Part shown: piece by piece, positions 37,288 through 48,518 of the stretch
Layout: each line of letters begins with the position of its first letter
How positions within the stretch are numbered: the first letter of the stretch is position 1
NCBI RefSeq assembly: GCF_011683955.1
Contig: NZ_JAAQPI010000003.1
Span: 671,877-735,876 of the forward strand
Length of the DNA: 64,000 nt
Reading direction: 5' to 3'
Origin: Pseudomaricurvus alkylphenolicus
GTDB taxonomy: Bacteria; Pseudomonadota; Gammaproteobacteria; Pseudomonadales; Cellvibrionaceae
Translations under genes and position numbers: made by a program
The notes under the pieces: generated by a model
Database searches by the model: none
Told to the model about the DNA's origin: nothing
What the model saw: only the letters and a program-made list of their open reading frames with translations

Positions 37288-37785
37288 TCAGTCTTCCTGC
37301 CCGGAAGACGAACCGCGAAAGGTATCAATGATCAACATGGCGGCGCCCACACAGATCGCACTGTCGGCAATATTAAACGCCGGCCAATAATATTGTTGGT
37401 AGTGGACCACAATAAAGTCCACCACATAGCCCAGTACCACCCTGTCATACAGATTGCCAATCGCTCCCCCAAGAACCAGTGCGAGCGCGCAGGCTTCCCA
37501 GCGCTTGTGTGCCGGCAATCGCGCCAGCCACACCACCAGGACCATACTGACAACCAGGGCCACTATGCCAAAAAACCAGCGCTGCCAGCCGCCAGCCTCG
37601 CTGAGAAAACTGAAGGCCGCGCCGGTATTGTGCAACAGCGTGAAGTTAAAAAAGCCGGTAATCACCCAGGGCTCGCCATAATTGAAGTTGGCGCTGATCC
37701 AGTGTTTGCTGATCTGGTCGAGCACAACCACCAGCAAAGCCAGCAAGTACCACTTGCCGGCACGGGTTACCCAGCCCTGAGGCAT
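37288..37785 (-). CDS. lspA: Lipoprotein signal peptidase (signal peptidase II)
   Basis: 165 residues from the ATG at 37785, which fits the family start; the frame extends 16 codons into the ileS end. Four membrane helices are visible and the two catalytic Asp sit in NLYDRVVLGYVVDF and AFNIADSAICVG. It cleaves the signal peptide of lipidated prolipoproteins (such as BamD of this window) in the inner membrane. It begins 10 bp after the ileS stop codon, with GTGAG as a modest ribosome site at the end of ileS, so translation may be coupled. Confidence 0.95.
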   Translation of the reverse strand: MPQGWVTRAGKWYLLALLVVVLDQISKHWISANFNYGEPWVITGFFNFTLLHNTGAAFSFLSEAGGWQRWFFGIVALVVSMVLVVWLARLPAHKRWEACALALVLGGAIGNLYDRVVLGYVVDFIVVHYQQYYWPAFNIADSAICVGAAMLIIDTFRGSSSGQED

Positions 37786-37795
37786 GGCAATGGAC

Positions 37796-40594
37796 TCACG
37801 CAAACTGACGCTGTTCACCGTCACCCACCACATTTTCTACACAGCGACCGCAGATTTCTTCGTGTTCGCTGTGGCTGCCTACGTCCTCTCGGTAGTGCCA
37901 GCAGCGCACGCATTTTTGACCGTCCGCTTTAACCACCTTGACACTCAGCCCCTCAACTTCCGTCGCTTCGGCGTCCGCGAGGGTTTCAGAAGCAACATCA
38001 GCGGCAGAGGTGATCAATACAAATCGCAATTCGTCACCCAGAGCCTGCAACCTGGCCGCCAGCTCACCCTCGCAACACAGAGTCACGCTGGCTTCCAGAG
38101 AACCACCGATAACCCCGTCATTGCGTTTGGCTTCGATGACTTTGTTGACCGCGGTTTTGACCTCGGCCAACGCCTTCCAATAATCATCGCCCATGGCTTC
38201 ATCGGCCGATTGACGCGGCAGCTCGTACCACTCTGCCACAAACACCGAACCTTGGCGCTCGCCGGGAATCTGTGTCCACAACTCATCGGCGGTAAAGCTG
38301 AGGATCGGTGCGATCCAGCGCGCAAACGCTTCGATGATGTGATACAGCGCGGTCTGGGCGGAACGCCGGGCAACACTGTTTTCCTGGGTGGTGTACTGAC
38401 GATCCTTGATGATATCCAGATAGAAACCACCCAAATCCACCACGCAGTAGTTGTGCAACTTCTGGTAGATAGTGTGAAAGCTGTAGGTATCGTAAGCCGC
38501 GACAATCTCTCCCTGCAGCTGCGCCGCCCGCTCCATGGCGTAGCGATCCAGGGCCAGCATTTGCTGCGGCTGCAGCGCGTCCGTGGCCGGGTCAAAACCA
38601 TTGAGATTCGAGAGCAGGAAGCGGGCCGTGTTGCGAATACGGCGGTAGGAGTCCGCGGTGCGCTTGAGGATTTCATTGGAAACCCGCATCTCTCCGCTGA
38701 AATCCGTCGCTGCCACCCACAGACGTAAAACGTCTGCTCCCAACTCGTTAACCACCTTCTGAGGCGACATCACATTGCCCAGGGACTTGGACATCTTGTG
38801 GCCCTTTTCATCCACGGTAAAGCCGTGGGTCAGCACTTGCCTGTAGGGCGGCTCGTTGTTGATGGCCATGGAGGTCTTCAGCGAGGACTGGAACCAGCCA
38901 CGGTGCTGATCGGAACCCTCCAGATACAGGTCGGCCGGGAAGCGCAAATTATCACGCTGCCTCAGTACAGCGTGGTGAGTCACGCCGGAGTCGAACCACA
39001 CATCCAGGGTATCGGTAACCTTGATGTAGTTATCCGCTTCGTCACCCAGCAATTCGGCTGGCTCCAGATCAAACCAGGCGTCCATACCTTCAGCTTCCAC
39101 CTTGCGGGCCACCTGCTCGATAAGCTCCGCAGTATTGGGATGCAACTCCTGGGTTTCCTTGTTGACGAACAGTGCGATGGGCACGCCCCAGGTACGCTGA
39201 CGGGAGATACACCAGTCGGGGCTGGAGTCGAGCATGGAGTCGATACGTGCCCGGCCCCAGTCGGGAATCCACTGCACGTTCTCCACCGCCGTTTTCACCT
39301 CACCCAACAGATTGTTCTTGGTCATGCTGACAAACCACTGAGGCGTGGCGCGATAGATCAGCGGTGTTTTGGTTCTCCAGCAGTGCGGATAACTGTGGGT
39401 CAGCTTGGAGGCATGCAAGAGCACGCCTTTTTCTTCCAGCAGCGCCAGGATCTTGTCGTCCACCTTGTAGACATGGTCACCCGCAAAGACTTCGACGTCC
39501 TGGCGATAAACGCCGTGATCATCCACATAGTTGAGGGTTCCAATGCCGTAGCGTGCACCCACATTAAAATCATCCACGCCGTGGTCCGGGGCGGTGTGGA
39601 CACAGCCGGTACCGGCATCGGTGGTGACGTGATCACCGAGAATCACTGGCAGTTGCTTGTCATAGAAGGGATGCTGCAGCGCTAGTTTTTCCAGCGCCTG
39701 ACCGGAAGTACGGCCCACCACTTCGTAAGTCTCGATGCCAGCGGCCGCCAATACAGACTCATAAAGCGCTTCGGCCAGCAGCAGGCGCTCGGCTCCGGCC
39801 TGCACCACCACATAGTCAAGTTCCGCGTGCAGACTCACCGCCTGGCTCGAAGGCAGCGTCCAGGGTGTGGTGGTCCAGATCACCACCGACACCTGACCCT
39901 CACCGCCCAATTCAGGCACGGCAGAAGACAGGGCGCCCATATCAGCGACGGGATAACGGACATAGATGGAGCTGGATACTTTATCCTGGTACTCCACTTC
40001 CGCTTCGGCCAGGGCAGAGCCACCCACCACACTCCAGTAGACCGGCTTAAAGCCTTTGTGCAGATGCCCGTTTTCCACGATCTTGCCGAGGGAGCGAATG
40101 ATGTCCGCCTCGAACTTGAAATCCATGGTCAGGTATGGGTTGTCCCATTCACCGAGGATACCCAGACGCACAAAGTCTTTGCGCTGACCATCCACCTGCT
40201 TGGCGGCATAGTCGCGACACTTCTGGCGAAAGGTCTTGAAGTCTACTTTGGCACCGGCTTTGCCGACCTTCTTTTCAACATTGTGCTCAATGGGCAAACC
40301 ATGGCAGTCCCAACCCGGTACGTAGGGGGAGTCAAAGCCGCTCATGGTCTTGGACTTGATGATGATGTCCTTGAGAATCTTATTGACTGAGTGACCGATA
40401 TGAATGTCGCCATTGGCGTAGGGAGGGCCATCATGGAGAATAAACTGGTCCCTGCCGGCACGGGCTTTGCGAATCTCCCCATAGAGATCCCCGTCCTGCC
40501 ATTGCTTCAACATGCCGGGTTCGCGCTGGGCCAGATTGGCCTTCATGGCGAATGCCGTCTTAGGGAGGTTCAGTGTGGATTTGTAATCAGTCAT
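37796..40594 (-). CDS. ileS: Isoleucyl-tRNA synthetase
   Basis: 932 residues from the ATG at 40594 ([13 protein letters not shown]); 36 upstream codons in frame overlap ribF and do not look like the family. Class I motifs: HIGH-type [16 protein letters not shown] near residue 58 and KMSKS ([10 protein letters not shown]) near 605; the editing domain lies between. The C-terminal zinc knuckle has four Cys (CVRCW ... CGRC). It charges tRNA-Ile in the cytosol. The gene sits in the usual ribF-ileS-lspA order, 67 bp after ribF. Confidence 0.97.
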   Translation of the reverse strand: MTDYKSTLNLPKTAFAMKANLAQREPGMLKQWQDGDLYGEIRKARAGRDQFILHDGPPYANGDIHIGHSVNKILKDIIIKSKTMSGFDSPYVPGWDCHGLPIEHNVEKKVGKAGAKVDFKTFRQKCRDYAAKQVDGQRKDFVRLGILGEWDNPYLTMDFKFEADIIRSLGKIVENGHLHKGFKPVYWSVVGGSALAEAEVEYQDKVSSSIYVRYPVADMGALSSAVPELGGEGQVSVVIWTTTPWTLPSSQAVSLHAELDYVVVQAGAERLLLAEALYESVLAAAGIETYEVVGRTSGQALEKLALQHPFYDKQLPVILGDHVTTDAGTGCVHTAPDHGVDDFNVGARYGIGTLNYVDDHGVYRQDVEVFAGDHVYKVDDKILALLEEKGVLLHASKLTHSYPHCWRTKTPLIYRATPQWFVSMTKNNLLGEVKTAVENVQWIPDWGRARIDSMLDSSPDWCISRQRTWGVPIALFVNKETQELHPNTAELIEQVARKVEAEGMDAWFDLEPAELLGDEADNYIKVTDTLDVWFDSGVTHHAVLRQRDNLRFPADLYLEGSDQHRGWFQSSLKTSMAINNEPPYRQVLTHGFTVDEKGHKMSKSLGNVMSPQKVVNELGADVLRLWVAATDFSGEMRVSNEILKRTADSYRRIRNTARFLLSNLNGFDPATDALQPQQMLALDRYAMERAAQLQGEIVAAYDTYSFHTIYQKLHNYCVVDLGGFYLDIIKDRQYTTQENSVARRSAQTALYHIIEAFARWIAPILSFTADELWTQIPGERQGSVFVAEWYELPRQSADEAMGDDYWKALAEVKTAVNKVIEAKRNDGVIGGSLEASVTLCCEGELAARLQALGDELRFVLITSAADVASETLADAEATEVEGLSVKVVKADGQKCVRCWHYREDVGSHSEHEEICGRCVENVVGDGEQRQFA

Positions 40595-40661
40595 AGTCAG
40601 GTTCTTGGTAGATAGTCCAATACTTGCTCGCGCCTCAAAATCTGTCGCAGCGGGTGCTGGC

Positions 40662-41627
40662 CTAGCGGGCGCTTTTGCCAAAGAAAGCTTTGGCGTCCTC
40701 AATATCTCGATAAATCTGTTGTTTCAATGCGTCGATGGAGTCGAATTTCACTTCATCGCGCAGCTTTTCCACAAACTCCACACGCACCATTTGCCCGTAG
40801 AGATTGCCTGTATAGTCCAGCATATGGACTTCCAGAATGGGTTTGATTTTTTCGCCGATGGTAGGCCTTACGCCGACATTGGCCACGCCATTAACCGTAT
40901 CGCCATCAGGCAGATGGGCCTTGACCGCAAACACACCTTGAAGAGGCGAGCGGTAACGGCGCAAATGCACATTGGCAGTGGGCACACCCCACTGGCGCCC
41001 CAGTTGCTGGCCATAACCCACATGGCCGCTGATACTGTAGGGCTTGCCCAACAGGCGCTCCACCAACGCAAAGTTGGCTTTTGCCAGCTCCGCGCGAATG
41101 CGGGTGCTGCTGACTCGCTCACCTTCGACTTCGAAGGTCGCAGTATCCGTCACCTCGAAGCCGAACTGACGCCCGGCCTCAACTAATGCCGGATAGTCGC
41201 CACTGCGGTCACAACCAAAGCGAAAGTCGTCACCCACCACCAGATATTTGACCCCAAGGCCATCCACCAGTACGCGCTGGATAAAGTCTTTGGCCGTGAG
41301 CGAACGCAGCGCATTATTAAATTGCAGACAGCAAACGCGATCGATGCCGGCCTCGTAGAGCGCCAGCGCCTTTTCCCGCAGCCGCATCAACCTGGCCGGG
41401 GCCTGCTCACCGGAGAAGTACTCGTGGGGCTGAGGTTCAAACACCACCGCCACCGAGGGCAAATTCAGCCTTGCCGAGTGCTCCGCCACCTGCCGGATAA
41501 TCGCCTGATGACCGAGGTGAACGCCATCATAGGAACCAATAGTCACCACACTGCCGTGATGCATGGAACGCATATTGTGCATTCCGCGGATAAAGTGCTG
41601 TTGAAACTGGGACACAGACGGGCTCAA
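40662..41627 (-). CDS. ribF: Bifunctional riboflavin kinase / FAD synthetase RibF
   Basis: 321 residues. The N-terminal nucleotidyltransferase (FAD synthetase) shows [13 protein letters not shown] and the [14 protein letters not shown] segment; the C-terminal riboflavin kinase shows [20 protein letters not shown]. It turns riboflavin into FMN and FAD. The family start is normally near FIRGMHNM; the ATG used here adds about twelve residues, and a GTG four codons later is possible. Lies between murJ and ileS on the same strand. Confidence 0.96.
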   Translation of the reverse strand: MSPSVSQFQQHFIRGMHNMRSMHHGSVVTIGSYDGVHLGHQAIIRQVAEHSARLNLPSVAVVFEPQPHEYFSGEQAPARLMRLREKALALYEAGIDRVCCLQFNNALRSLTAKDFIQRVLVDGLGVKYLVVGDDFRFGCDRSGDYPALVEAGRQFGFEVTDTATFEVEGERVSSTRIRAELAKANFALVERLLGKPYSISGHVGYGQQLGRQWGVPTANVHLRRYRSPLQGVFAVKAHLPDGDTVNGVANVGVRPTIGEKIKPILEVHMLDYTGNLYGQMVRVEFVEKLRDEVKFDSIDALKQQIYRDIEDAKAFFGKSAR

Positions 41628-41723
41628 ATCAGGTATTTCGTCGGCTGGATTTCACCGGTAAACGGGCTACCCCGTTGTACTGGCACACAGAAGCCGGAGT
41701 ATACCCTACCCAGGCAATTTGTG

Positions 41724-41764
41724 TTAACCGGCCCGAAGATGTCCCTTTAACCGGCCCGAAGATG
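41724..41764. repeat. 18-bp direct repeat (period 23) at the murJ 3' end
   Basis: TTAACCGGCCCGAAGATG occurs at 41724-41741 and again at 41747-41764. The second copy is the last codons and stop of murJ, so the codons for His-Leu-Arg-Ala-Gly and the stop are duplicated just downstream of the gene. It has the look of a small tandem duplication. Confidence 0.85.
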
Positions 41765-43363
41765 CCGGAATCTCAAGCCGCTGGCCAACAGCATCAGGGC
41801 ATAGATTGTTAAGCCAAGCAGGCACAGCCCGCCAAGGTGCAGAACTCTGGGCCACCAACCCCACAGCGCCCATCCATCAAGTTGTTGCAACGCCAACCAC
41901 AAAACGGCGCACATGGCGCCGTTGGCCAGCAGTAACTGCAAGGCCAGTCTGGGCCAGGTCCAATCGCTTCGACCGCCGGGCCGGTATACCCCCTCGCGCA
42001 CCAGGCCCCGCCCCAGCAGCCCGGCGTTGATAAAGGCGGACACCGACGTGGCCAAAGCCAGCCCCACGTGGCCGATATTCCAGATAAAGTACAGGGGCGC
42101 CACGAACAGCACATTGAGCACCATATTGCTGATCATGGCTTTGATGCCGATTTTGACGGGTGTCATCATGTCCTGCCGGGCGAAATAGCCGGGCGCCAGC
42201 ACCTTGATCAGCATAAAGGCGGTCAGCCCCAGGGCATAAGCCCGCAGGCTCAAGGTCGACATAGCGATATCATCAACCGTGGTCTTGCCGTACTGAAACA
42301 GCGTCATCAGGATAGGCTCTGCCAACAGCATCAGGGCCAGTGCCGCCGGTACGGCAACCAACAGCACCATGCGCACCGCCCAGTCGAGGGTGGCACTGAA
42401 TTTCCGCGGATCTTCACTGGCGTGCTGACGGGACAAGCCCGGCAGGATGACCGTGGCAATGGCAATGGCAAACACACCCAGCGGCAGCTCCGCCAGACGA
42501 TCAGAGTAATAAAGCCAGGAGACGCTGCCAGTGGGCAGCAAAGACGCCAGCACGGTATCCAGTAACAAATTGATCTGACTCACGGATACGCCGAAAATCG
42601 CCGGGGCCATCAGTGCCAGTATCCGCTTCACTCCGTCGTCCTTCCAGTCCACCTTGGGGCTGGGCAGCAGCTGCAGCCTCCACAGAAAAGGCAGCTGAAA
42701 CAAGAACTGCAACATTCCTGCCGCCAACACCCCCCAAGCCAGGGCGATGACCGGTGGATCAAAATAGGGCGCGGCCAGCACAGCCGAAGAGATCAGGGCG
42801 ATATTAAGCAGGACCGGCGTAATGGCCGGAACCGCAAAGCGGTCATAGCTGTTGAGAATGGAACCGGCCAATCCGGTCATGGATATCAGCAGCAAATAGG
42901 GAAAGGTGATGCGAATCATCTCGGTGGCCAGAGGAAATCGCACCGGATCATCCACAAAGCCTGGCGCAAACACCGTGGTCAACGCGGGGGCTGCCAGCAC
43001 TGCAAATGCCGTGATCAACGTGAGCGTGATCCCCAGGCATCCCGTCACCCGGTCAATCAGTCCCTTAACCGCGGCATGACTGCCCTGGGTTCGGTATTCC
43101 GACAGCACGGGTACGAAGGCTTGAGCGAATGCCCCCTCGGCAAACAAACGCCGCAGAAAGTTGGGGATCTTGAAAGCAACAAAAAAGGCGTCGGCCCCCG
43201 CCTCGGCACCGATAAAGCGCGCCAGCACAATGTCCCGGATCAGACCCAGCACCCGCGAGAGCATGGTCATACTCCCTACCAGGGCACTGGAACGCAAGAG
43301 GCCGGCAGGGCGAGGTTTATCTGCGCCTTTGGTCCCTACTGCGTTATGATGATCGTCGCTCAC
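41747..43363 (-). CDS. murJ: Lipid II flippase MurJ (MviN)
   Basis: 538 residues from the GTG at 43363, which follows GGGAGAAAGG; the frame extends 45 codons further up over the yebG promoter, which is unlikely to be coding. About 14 hydrophobic helices; the family start segment SMTMLSRVLGLIRDIVLARFIGAEAGADAFFVAFKIP and RRLFAEGAFAQAFVPVL are clear (quoted here in two parts of the first ~75 residues). It moves lipid II across the inner membrane for peptidoglycan synthesis. It precedes ribF, as in many gammaproteobacteria, and diverges from yebG. Confidence 0.94.
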   Translation of the reverse strand: MSDDHHNAVGTKGADKPRPAGLLRSSALVGSMTMLSRVLGLIRDIVLARFIGAEAGADAFFVAFKIPNFLRRLFAEGAFAQAFVPVLSEYRTQGSHAAVKGLIDRVTGCLGITLTLITAFAVLAAPALTTVFAPGFVDDPVRFPLATEMIRITFPYLLLISMTGLAGSILNSYDRFAVPAITPVLLNIALISSAVLAAPYFDPPVIALAWGVLAAGMLQFLFQLPFLWRLQLLPSPKVDWKDDGVKRILALMAPAIFGVSVSQINLLLDTVLASLLPTGSVSWLYYSDRLAELPLGVFAIAIATVILPGLSRQHASEDPRKFSATLDWAVRMVLLVAVPAALALMLLAEPILMTLFQYGKTTVDDIAMSTLSLRAYALGLTAFMLIKVLAPGYFARQDMMTPVKIGIKAMISNMVLNVLFVAPLYFIWNIGHVGLALATSVSAFINAGLLGRGLVREGVYRPGGRSDWTWPRLALQLLLANGAMCAVLWLALQQLDGWALWGWWPRVLHLGGLCLLGLTIYALMLLASGLRFRHLRAG

Positions 43364-43465
43364 CCCTTTCTCCCTGTCGGGGCCACGGTTATAGTTGAGC
43401 CCACTCCCATTGATGGCAGGCAGTGTACTCAAAGCGGGTAAGCACACCAACCCAAATGTTTGGCG

Positions 43466-43506
43466 TTGACAAACCGGAGCGACGTAACTACTGTACATTC
43501 ATACAG
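43466..43506 (+). promoter_or_regulatory. yebG promoter with LexA (SOS) box
   Basis: TTGACA (43466-43471), a 17-bp spacer and TACTGT (43489-43494) form a sigma-70 promoter. The 16-bp LexA box CTGTACATTCATACAG (43491-43506) fits CTGT-N8-ACAG perfectly and overlaps the -10, so bound LexA would block transcription. The position is about 30 bp before the yebG start. Confidence 0.88.
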
Positions 43507-43536
43507 ATAAACCGATTCAACCCCAGGAGCCCGACC

Positions 43537-43818
43537 ATGGCCGTAATTGCCGTTTGGAAATGCGATAGAGACGGAAGTATGTTCGATAACAAGAAAGACG
43601 CCGAAGAACACGACAAGATGCTGGAGCTGGCGGCCAACATCACCACCCTGATCGAACAAAATGTGAAAATCGACGAAGACATCAGCGAGGCCATCGGCCT
43701 GCTGCTGGCCAAACGCCGCGACACCCTGGCCAAGGCTTGTAAGGGCAAGCCTGAGCTGCTGCTGACGGAAGAGTCTGAGGAAGAAAACGTTACACCCATT
43801 GCATCCGCCAAATCTTGA
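43537..43818 (+). CDS. yebG: YebG family SOS-induced protein
   Basis: 93 residues from the ATG at 43537, preceded by CAGGAG; an upstream frame would run back through the promoter. It begins MAVIAVWKCDRDGSMFDNKK, the YebG family start, followed by helix-rich KDAEEHDKMLELAANI and an acidic, low-complexity C-terminus. YebG is induced by DNA damage through LexA in E. coli; its molecular role is not established. The LexA box upstream supports both identity and control. Stands alone between murJ and rpsT. Confidence 0.92.
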   Translation: MAVIAVWKCDRDGSMFDNKKDAEEHDKMLELAANITTLIEQNVKIDEDISEAIGLLLAKRRDTLAKACKGKPELLLTEESEEENVTPIASAKS

Positions 43819-43843
43819 GCCTTCACCTTCTGGCATATAGATA

Positions 43844-43871
43844 TTGACACCACCGAATAAATGGGGATAAT
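43844..43871 (+). promoter_or_regulatory. Candidate sigma-70 promoter of rpsT
   Basis: TTGACA (43844-43849), 16-bp spacer, GATAAT (43866-43871), about 110 bp before the rpsT start, leaving a long leader. S20 synthesis is translationally self-controlled in E. coli, for which a leader would be needed; that link is inference. Confidence 0.6.
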
Positions 43872-43980
43872 ACCGCGTCCTTGATTTGTACCCGAACGTG
43901 TTGATTCTTTATCGATCACATCAGGGTATTAGTTACGCCCGGATTTAGACATATCCTGATTTAGTAATAGGAGCAACACG

Positions 43981-44247
43981 GTGGCCAATTCACCTCAAGC
44001 AAGAAAACGCGCGCGCCAGAACGAGAAGGCCCGCAAGCACAACGCCAGCCTGCGCTCCATGGCGCGCACCTACATCAAAAAAGTAGTTGCGGCTATCGAA
44101 GCAGGTGACACTGAAGCAGCCAAGGCGGCTTACGCTGCTGCTGTACCCGTTATCGACCGCATTGCTGACAAAGGCATTATTCACAAGAATAAAGCCGCTC
44201 GTCACAAGAGCCGTCTGAACGCCCAGATTAAGGGCCTGGCTGCTTAA
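43981..44247 (+). CDS. rpsT: 30S ribosomal protein S20
   Basis: 88 residues, normal length. Starts with GTG after AGGAG; begins [20 protein letters not shown], the S20 signature, and is strongly basic and helical, binding 16S rRNA in the body of the small subunit. Monocistronic between yebG and a perfect terminator hairpin. The rare start codon is common for rpsT genes and contributes to its translational regulation in E. coli. Confidence 0.98.
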   Translation: MANSPQARKRARQNEKARKHNASLRSMARTYIKKVVAAIEAGDTEAAKAAYAAAVPVIDRIADKGIIHKNKAARHKSRLNAQIKGLAA

Positions 44248-44265
44248 GCCAGCCAAATTCGGGTC

Positions 44266-44305
44266 AGACACAAAAAAGCCGGCAATCGCCGGCTTTTTTG
44301 TGTCT
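44266..44305. terminator. Bidirectional terminator between rpsT and the HisC-like gene
   Basis: An 18-bp perfect stem (AGACACAAAAAAGCCGGC and its complement) with an AATC loop. The inner GC-rich part is flanked by six A and six T, so it should end both the rpsT transcript and the converging obgE-proB-aminotransferase transcript. Confidence 0.92.
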
Positions 44306-44335
44306 GTTGCATCTGGATCTTTCCGCAATCGCGAA

Positions 44336-45388
44336 TCAGAAGATGTCTTCCAGCACCCCAACCAGAGCCCTGGTCTGCGCTTCCGTACCAACAGTCATCC
44401 GTAATCCCTGACGCCCCTCTCTATCCACCTTGGGCCGCACCAAAATATGCCGTGCTTCCAGCGCCTGATTGACCGCTACGGGATCTTCCGGAAACACCCA
44501 TAGATAGTTGGCCGCGCTCGGCCAGTAATCGATGCCTCGCTCATCGAGAAACGCCTCCAGCAAAGGCTTGGAAACCTGCATCACCTCATCAACATAGCTG
44601 AGCGTGACCTCCGGCGAGTTTAGCGCCGCGTCCACCGCCACCACGGCCAATTGATTGATATCGTAGGGGCCACGCACACAAAGCAGCGCGTTAATATTCT
44701 CAGTCGCACTCAGGACGTAACCCAGGCGGATCGAAGGCAATCCCCAGGTTTTGGAAAAGGTGCGGGTGATCAGAATATTGGGACACTCCACCAGCCGATC
44801 CGCCACGGTGGTCTTGCTGTACTCGAAATAGCACTCGTCCACCAGAATCGCTGCCCCCGGCGCCGCCTTGGCAATGCGTACAATCTCTTCCGGAGCCACA
44901 AGGGTCCCACAGGGGTTGTTGGGGTTCGAGATGATGATCACCCTGGTACGATCCGTCACCGAGGCAATTACCTCCTCGACCGGGTAGCCTCCCTCCCGAG
45001 TGTAGTGAGGCTCCACAATACTCAGGTTTTCGATCTGAGCGCACTGGGTATACATGGCAAAGCTTGGCCCGGGAATTATGATCTCGTCACCTTCGCGGCA
45101 GGCACTGCGAATAATCAGATCGATGCCATGATCGGAGCCATTGGTAATCATCACCTGCCCGGCATCCACACCACAGTAGGCGGCGATACGATCGGTAATA
45201 TCCCCATAGGACGGATACATCTGCAGCCGACCACTGTTGATAAAATCCTCCAACGCTCTGCGCACCGGCTCAGCTACGTCGATCGTACGCTCGTTAAAGT
45301 CCAGCAGCGTGTAGGACTTGGGATCACGCCCCTCAAGCGGCGGCTGGTAAGCGGACATTGCATCAATGTGACTTTTAAAAATGCTCAT
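44336..45388 (-). CDS. Histidinol-phosphate aminotransferase-like PLP enzyme
   Basis: 350 residues, fold type I aminotransferase of the HisC/class I-II group. Visible are the cofactor-phosphate region TNGSDHGIDLIIR, the NPNNPCGT motif, the Asp-x-x-Tyr pair in ILVDECYFEYS, the Schiff-base Lys in RTFSKTWGLPSIRLGYV, and the C-terminal Arg in GLRMTVGT. Good ribosome site AGGAAGG. It lies 23 bp after proB in one operon, which is not a histidine-operon context; it might act on another amino acid or phosphate-bearing substrate. The substrate cannot be read from the sequence, so no symbol is given. Confidence 0.88.
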   Translation of the reverse strand: MSIFKSHIDAMSAYQPPLEGRDPKSYTLLDFNERTIDVAEPVRRALEDFINSGRLQMYPSYGDITDRIAAYCGVDAGQVMITNGSDHGIDLIIRSACREGDEIIIPGPSFAMYTQCAQIENLSIVEPHYTREGGYPVEEVIASVTDRTRVIIISNPNNPCGTLVAPEEIVRIAKAAPGAAILVDECYFEYSKTTVADRLVECPNILITRTFSKTWGLPSIRLGYVLSATENINALLCVRGPYDINQLAVVAVDAALNSPEVTLSYVDEVMQVSKPLLEAFLDERGIDYWPSAANYLWVFPEDPVAVNQALEARHILVRPKVDREGRQGLRMTVGTEAQTRALVGVLEDIF

Positions 45389-45411
45389 AAACCTTCCTAA
45401 CTATGACCGCG

Positions 45412-46533
45412 CTACAACATCACCAGGTTATCCCGGTGGATCAGTTCTGGCTCATCCACATAACCCAAGCGCTCTTCAATTTCTTCGCTGGGGCGGCCAA
45501 TAATGCGCCGCGACTCCTGCACGCTGTAATTCACCAACCCGCGCGCCACTTCGTGACCACTGCTGTCAACACAGGACACCATATCACCACGATTGAAGTC
45601 ACCACTGACACGACTGACCCCCACAGGCAATAAGCTTCGGCCTTTCTGGCTCAGAACTCGCACCGCACCATCATCCAACTGAAGCTGCCCGCGTACCTGC
45701 AAGTGCCCCGCCAGCCAGCGCTTGCGGGCAGCTTGAGGCTGCTGATCAGCTGTCAGCAATGTCCCCAGCAGCTCACCTTTTCGCAAGCGACCAATCACAT
45801 TATCGATACGACCACCGACAATAATCGTGTGGGCACCTGATCGGGCTGCCAGCCGGGCGGCCTTCACCTTTGTGATCATTCCACCCCGCCCCAATTTGCC
45901 GCCATCGCCAGCCTTACCATCCAGACTGGAGTCGGAAGCCGCTGTTTCTGTAATCAACTGTGCATCCGGATTGGAACGCGGATCCGCCGTAAACATACCG
46001 TCCTGATCCGTGAGAATCACCAGCACTTCCGCCTCGACAAGGTTGGCAACCAAAGCGCCCAGGGTATCGTTATCGCCAAAACGAATCTCGTCGGTCACCA
46101 CGGTATCGTTTTCGTTAACGATGGGAATCACACCCAGCCCGGTCAGCGCACGAATGGTTGAGCGAGCGTTAAGATAGCGCTGCCGATTGGAGAGATCATC
46201 GTGATCGAGCAACACCTGAGCCGTTTTCAGGCCGTAACGGGAAAACTCTTGTTCATAGGTTTGCACCAGACCGGTCTGGCCGACAGCCGCAGCGGCCTGC
46301 AATTCGTGAATCGTGTCGGGGCGTTGACTCCAGCCCAGGCGGGTCATGCCGGCGGCAACCGCTCCGGAAGACACCAACACCAACTCAACGCCCTGCTTTT
46401 GCAGCTGCGCCAACTGCTCCACCCAGCCAGCAATAGCCTTTTCATCCAGGCCACGACCATTGTCCGTCAGCAGGGCACTGCCAATTTTGACCACCCAGCG
46501 GCGGGCGCTGTTAAGGTTTGCTCTAATACTCAT
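45412..46533 (-). CDS. proB: Glutamate 5-kinase ProB with PUA domain
   Basis: 373 residues. The amino-acid kinase domain (about 10-260) has [22 protein letters not shown], and the IVNENDTV and [11 protein letters not shown] segments; a C-terminal PUA domain (about 285-365) follows. It makes glutamyl-5-phosphate, the first step of proline synthesis, in the cytosol and is usually feedback-inhibited by proline. It begins 32 bp after obgE, the common obgE-proB order of Pseudomonas-like genomes. proA is not in this window. Confidence 0.97.
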   Translation of the reverse strand: MSIRANLNSARRWVVKIGSALLTDNGRGLDEKAIAGWVEQLAQLQKQGVELVLVSSGAVAAGMTRLGWSQRPDTIHELQAAAAVGQTGLVQTYEQEFSRYGLKTAQVLLDHDDLSNRQRYLNARSTIRALTGLGVIPIVNENDTVVTDEIRFGDNDTLGALVANLVEAEVLVILTDQDGMFTADPRSNPDAQLITETAASDSSLDGKAGDGGKLGRGGMITKVKAARLAARSGAHTIIVGGRIDNVIGRLRKGELLGTLLTADQQPQAARKRWLAGHLQVRGQLQLDDGAVRVLSQKGRSLLPVGVSRVSGDFNRGDMVSCVDSSGHEVARGLVNYSVQESRRIIGRPSEEIEERLGYVDEPELIHRDNLVML

Positions 46534-46565
46534 CCCACTTGATTCTCAACCGCAATGGCCCGACC

Positions 46566-47801
<1,236 letters not shown>

Positions 47802-47826
47802 TCAAAAATCAACATTCTAAAAATAC

Positions 47827-47857
47827 AAAAGCCCTATCGTTGGTCGACAGGGCTTTT
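47827..47857 (-). terminator. Hairpin after rpmA (partial terminator)
   Basis: On the minus strand AAAAGCCCT and AGGGCTTTT enclose a 13-base loop, ending in four T. It lies between rpmA and obgE, and probably ends most ribosomal-protein transcripts while allowing some read-through into obgE. Confidence 0.65.
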
Positions 47858-47915
47858 GCGGGTGGATCCGTCACGCACGGCGCGCGGATCTAAAACCGAA
47901 GTTTTGAGCAGTCGC

Positions 47916-48173
47916 TTAAGCGGCGACGATGCTGACGAACTTGCGGTTTTTAGGGCCTTTCACTTCAAACTTCACAACGCCGTCGGACTTTGCGAACAGA
48001 GTGTGGTCCTTGCCAATACCTACATTGTCACCAGCGTGAAAACGAGTGCCACGCTGACGAACCAGGATATTGCCAGCCAGAACCGCCTGACCACCAAAAC
48101 GCTTTACACCCAGTCGCTTACTCTCGGAGTCGCGACCGTTTCGAGTACTACCACCAGCCTTTTTATGAGCCAT
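47916..48173 (-). CDS. rpmA: 50S ribosomal protein L27
   Basis: 85 residues, normal length. Begins [20 protein letters not shown], the L27 signature, whose flexible N-terminus reaches the peptidyl-transferase centre; also [20 protein letters not shown]. It lies 27 bp after rplU on the same transcript. A GGAG-like ribosome site (TTAGGAGTTTGACTC) precedes the ATG. Confidence 0.98.
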   Translation of the reverse strand: MAHKKAGGSTRNGRDSESKRLGVKRFGGQAVLAGNILVRQRGTRFHAGDNVGIGKDHTLFAKSDGVVKFEVKGPKNRKFVSIVAA

Positions 48174-48200
48174 GAGTCAAACTCCTAAATCTTCTCTTAA

Positions 48201-48512
48201 TTAGCCTTGGATACCAGTGATCTTCACCTCAGTGTACCACTGACGGTGACCCTGGCGCTTCATGCTGTGCTTACGACGACGGAACTTGATGATCTTCACC
48301 TTCTCGCCGCGACCGTGGCTAACCACCTCAGCGGTTACCTTGGCACCTTCAACAACGGGCGCGCCGATCTTGATGTCGTCGCCATTGGCTACCAGCAGAA
48401 CATCGTCGAACTCAACGGTTTCGCCGGTGGCTACTTCAATCTTTTCCAGCTTCAGGACTTCGCCTTCCACTACGCGGTGCTGCTTGCCACCACTCTTGAT
48501 AACTGCGTACAT
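48201..48512 (-). CDS. rplU: 50S ribosomal protein L21
   Basis: 103 residues from the ATG at 48512: GGAG lies seven bases upstream of it, while an ATG two codons earlier is only one base from GGAG and cannot use it. Begins [17 protein letters not shown] and contains [19 protein letters not shown], both L21 hallmarks. First gene of the rplU-rpmA(-obgE) operon and divergent from ispB, the usual arrangement in gammaproteobacteria. A hairpin with T5 on the same strand lies 125-148 bp upstream. Confidence 0.97.
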   Translation of the reverse strand: MYAVIKSGGKQHRVVEGEVLKLEKIEVATGETVEFDDVLLVANGDDIKIGAPVVEGAKVTAEVVSHGRGEKVKIIKFRRRKHSMKRQGHRQWYTEVKITGIQG

Positions 48513-48518
48513 TTGCAT

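Noticed and set aside
43364..43498. 45-codon N-terminal extension of MurJ
   Set aside because: It would run through the yebG promoter and LexA box; the GTG at 43363 has a good ribosome site and fits the family start.
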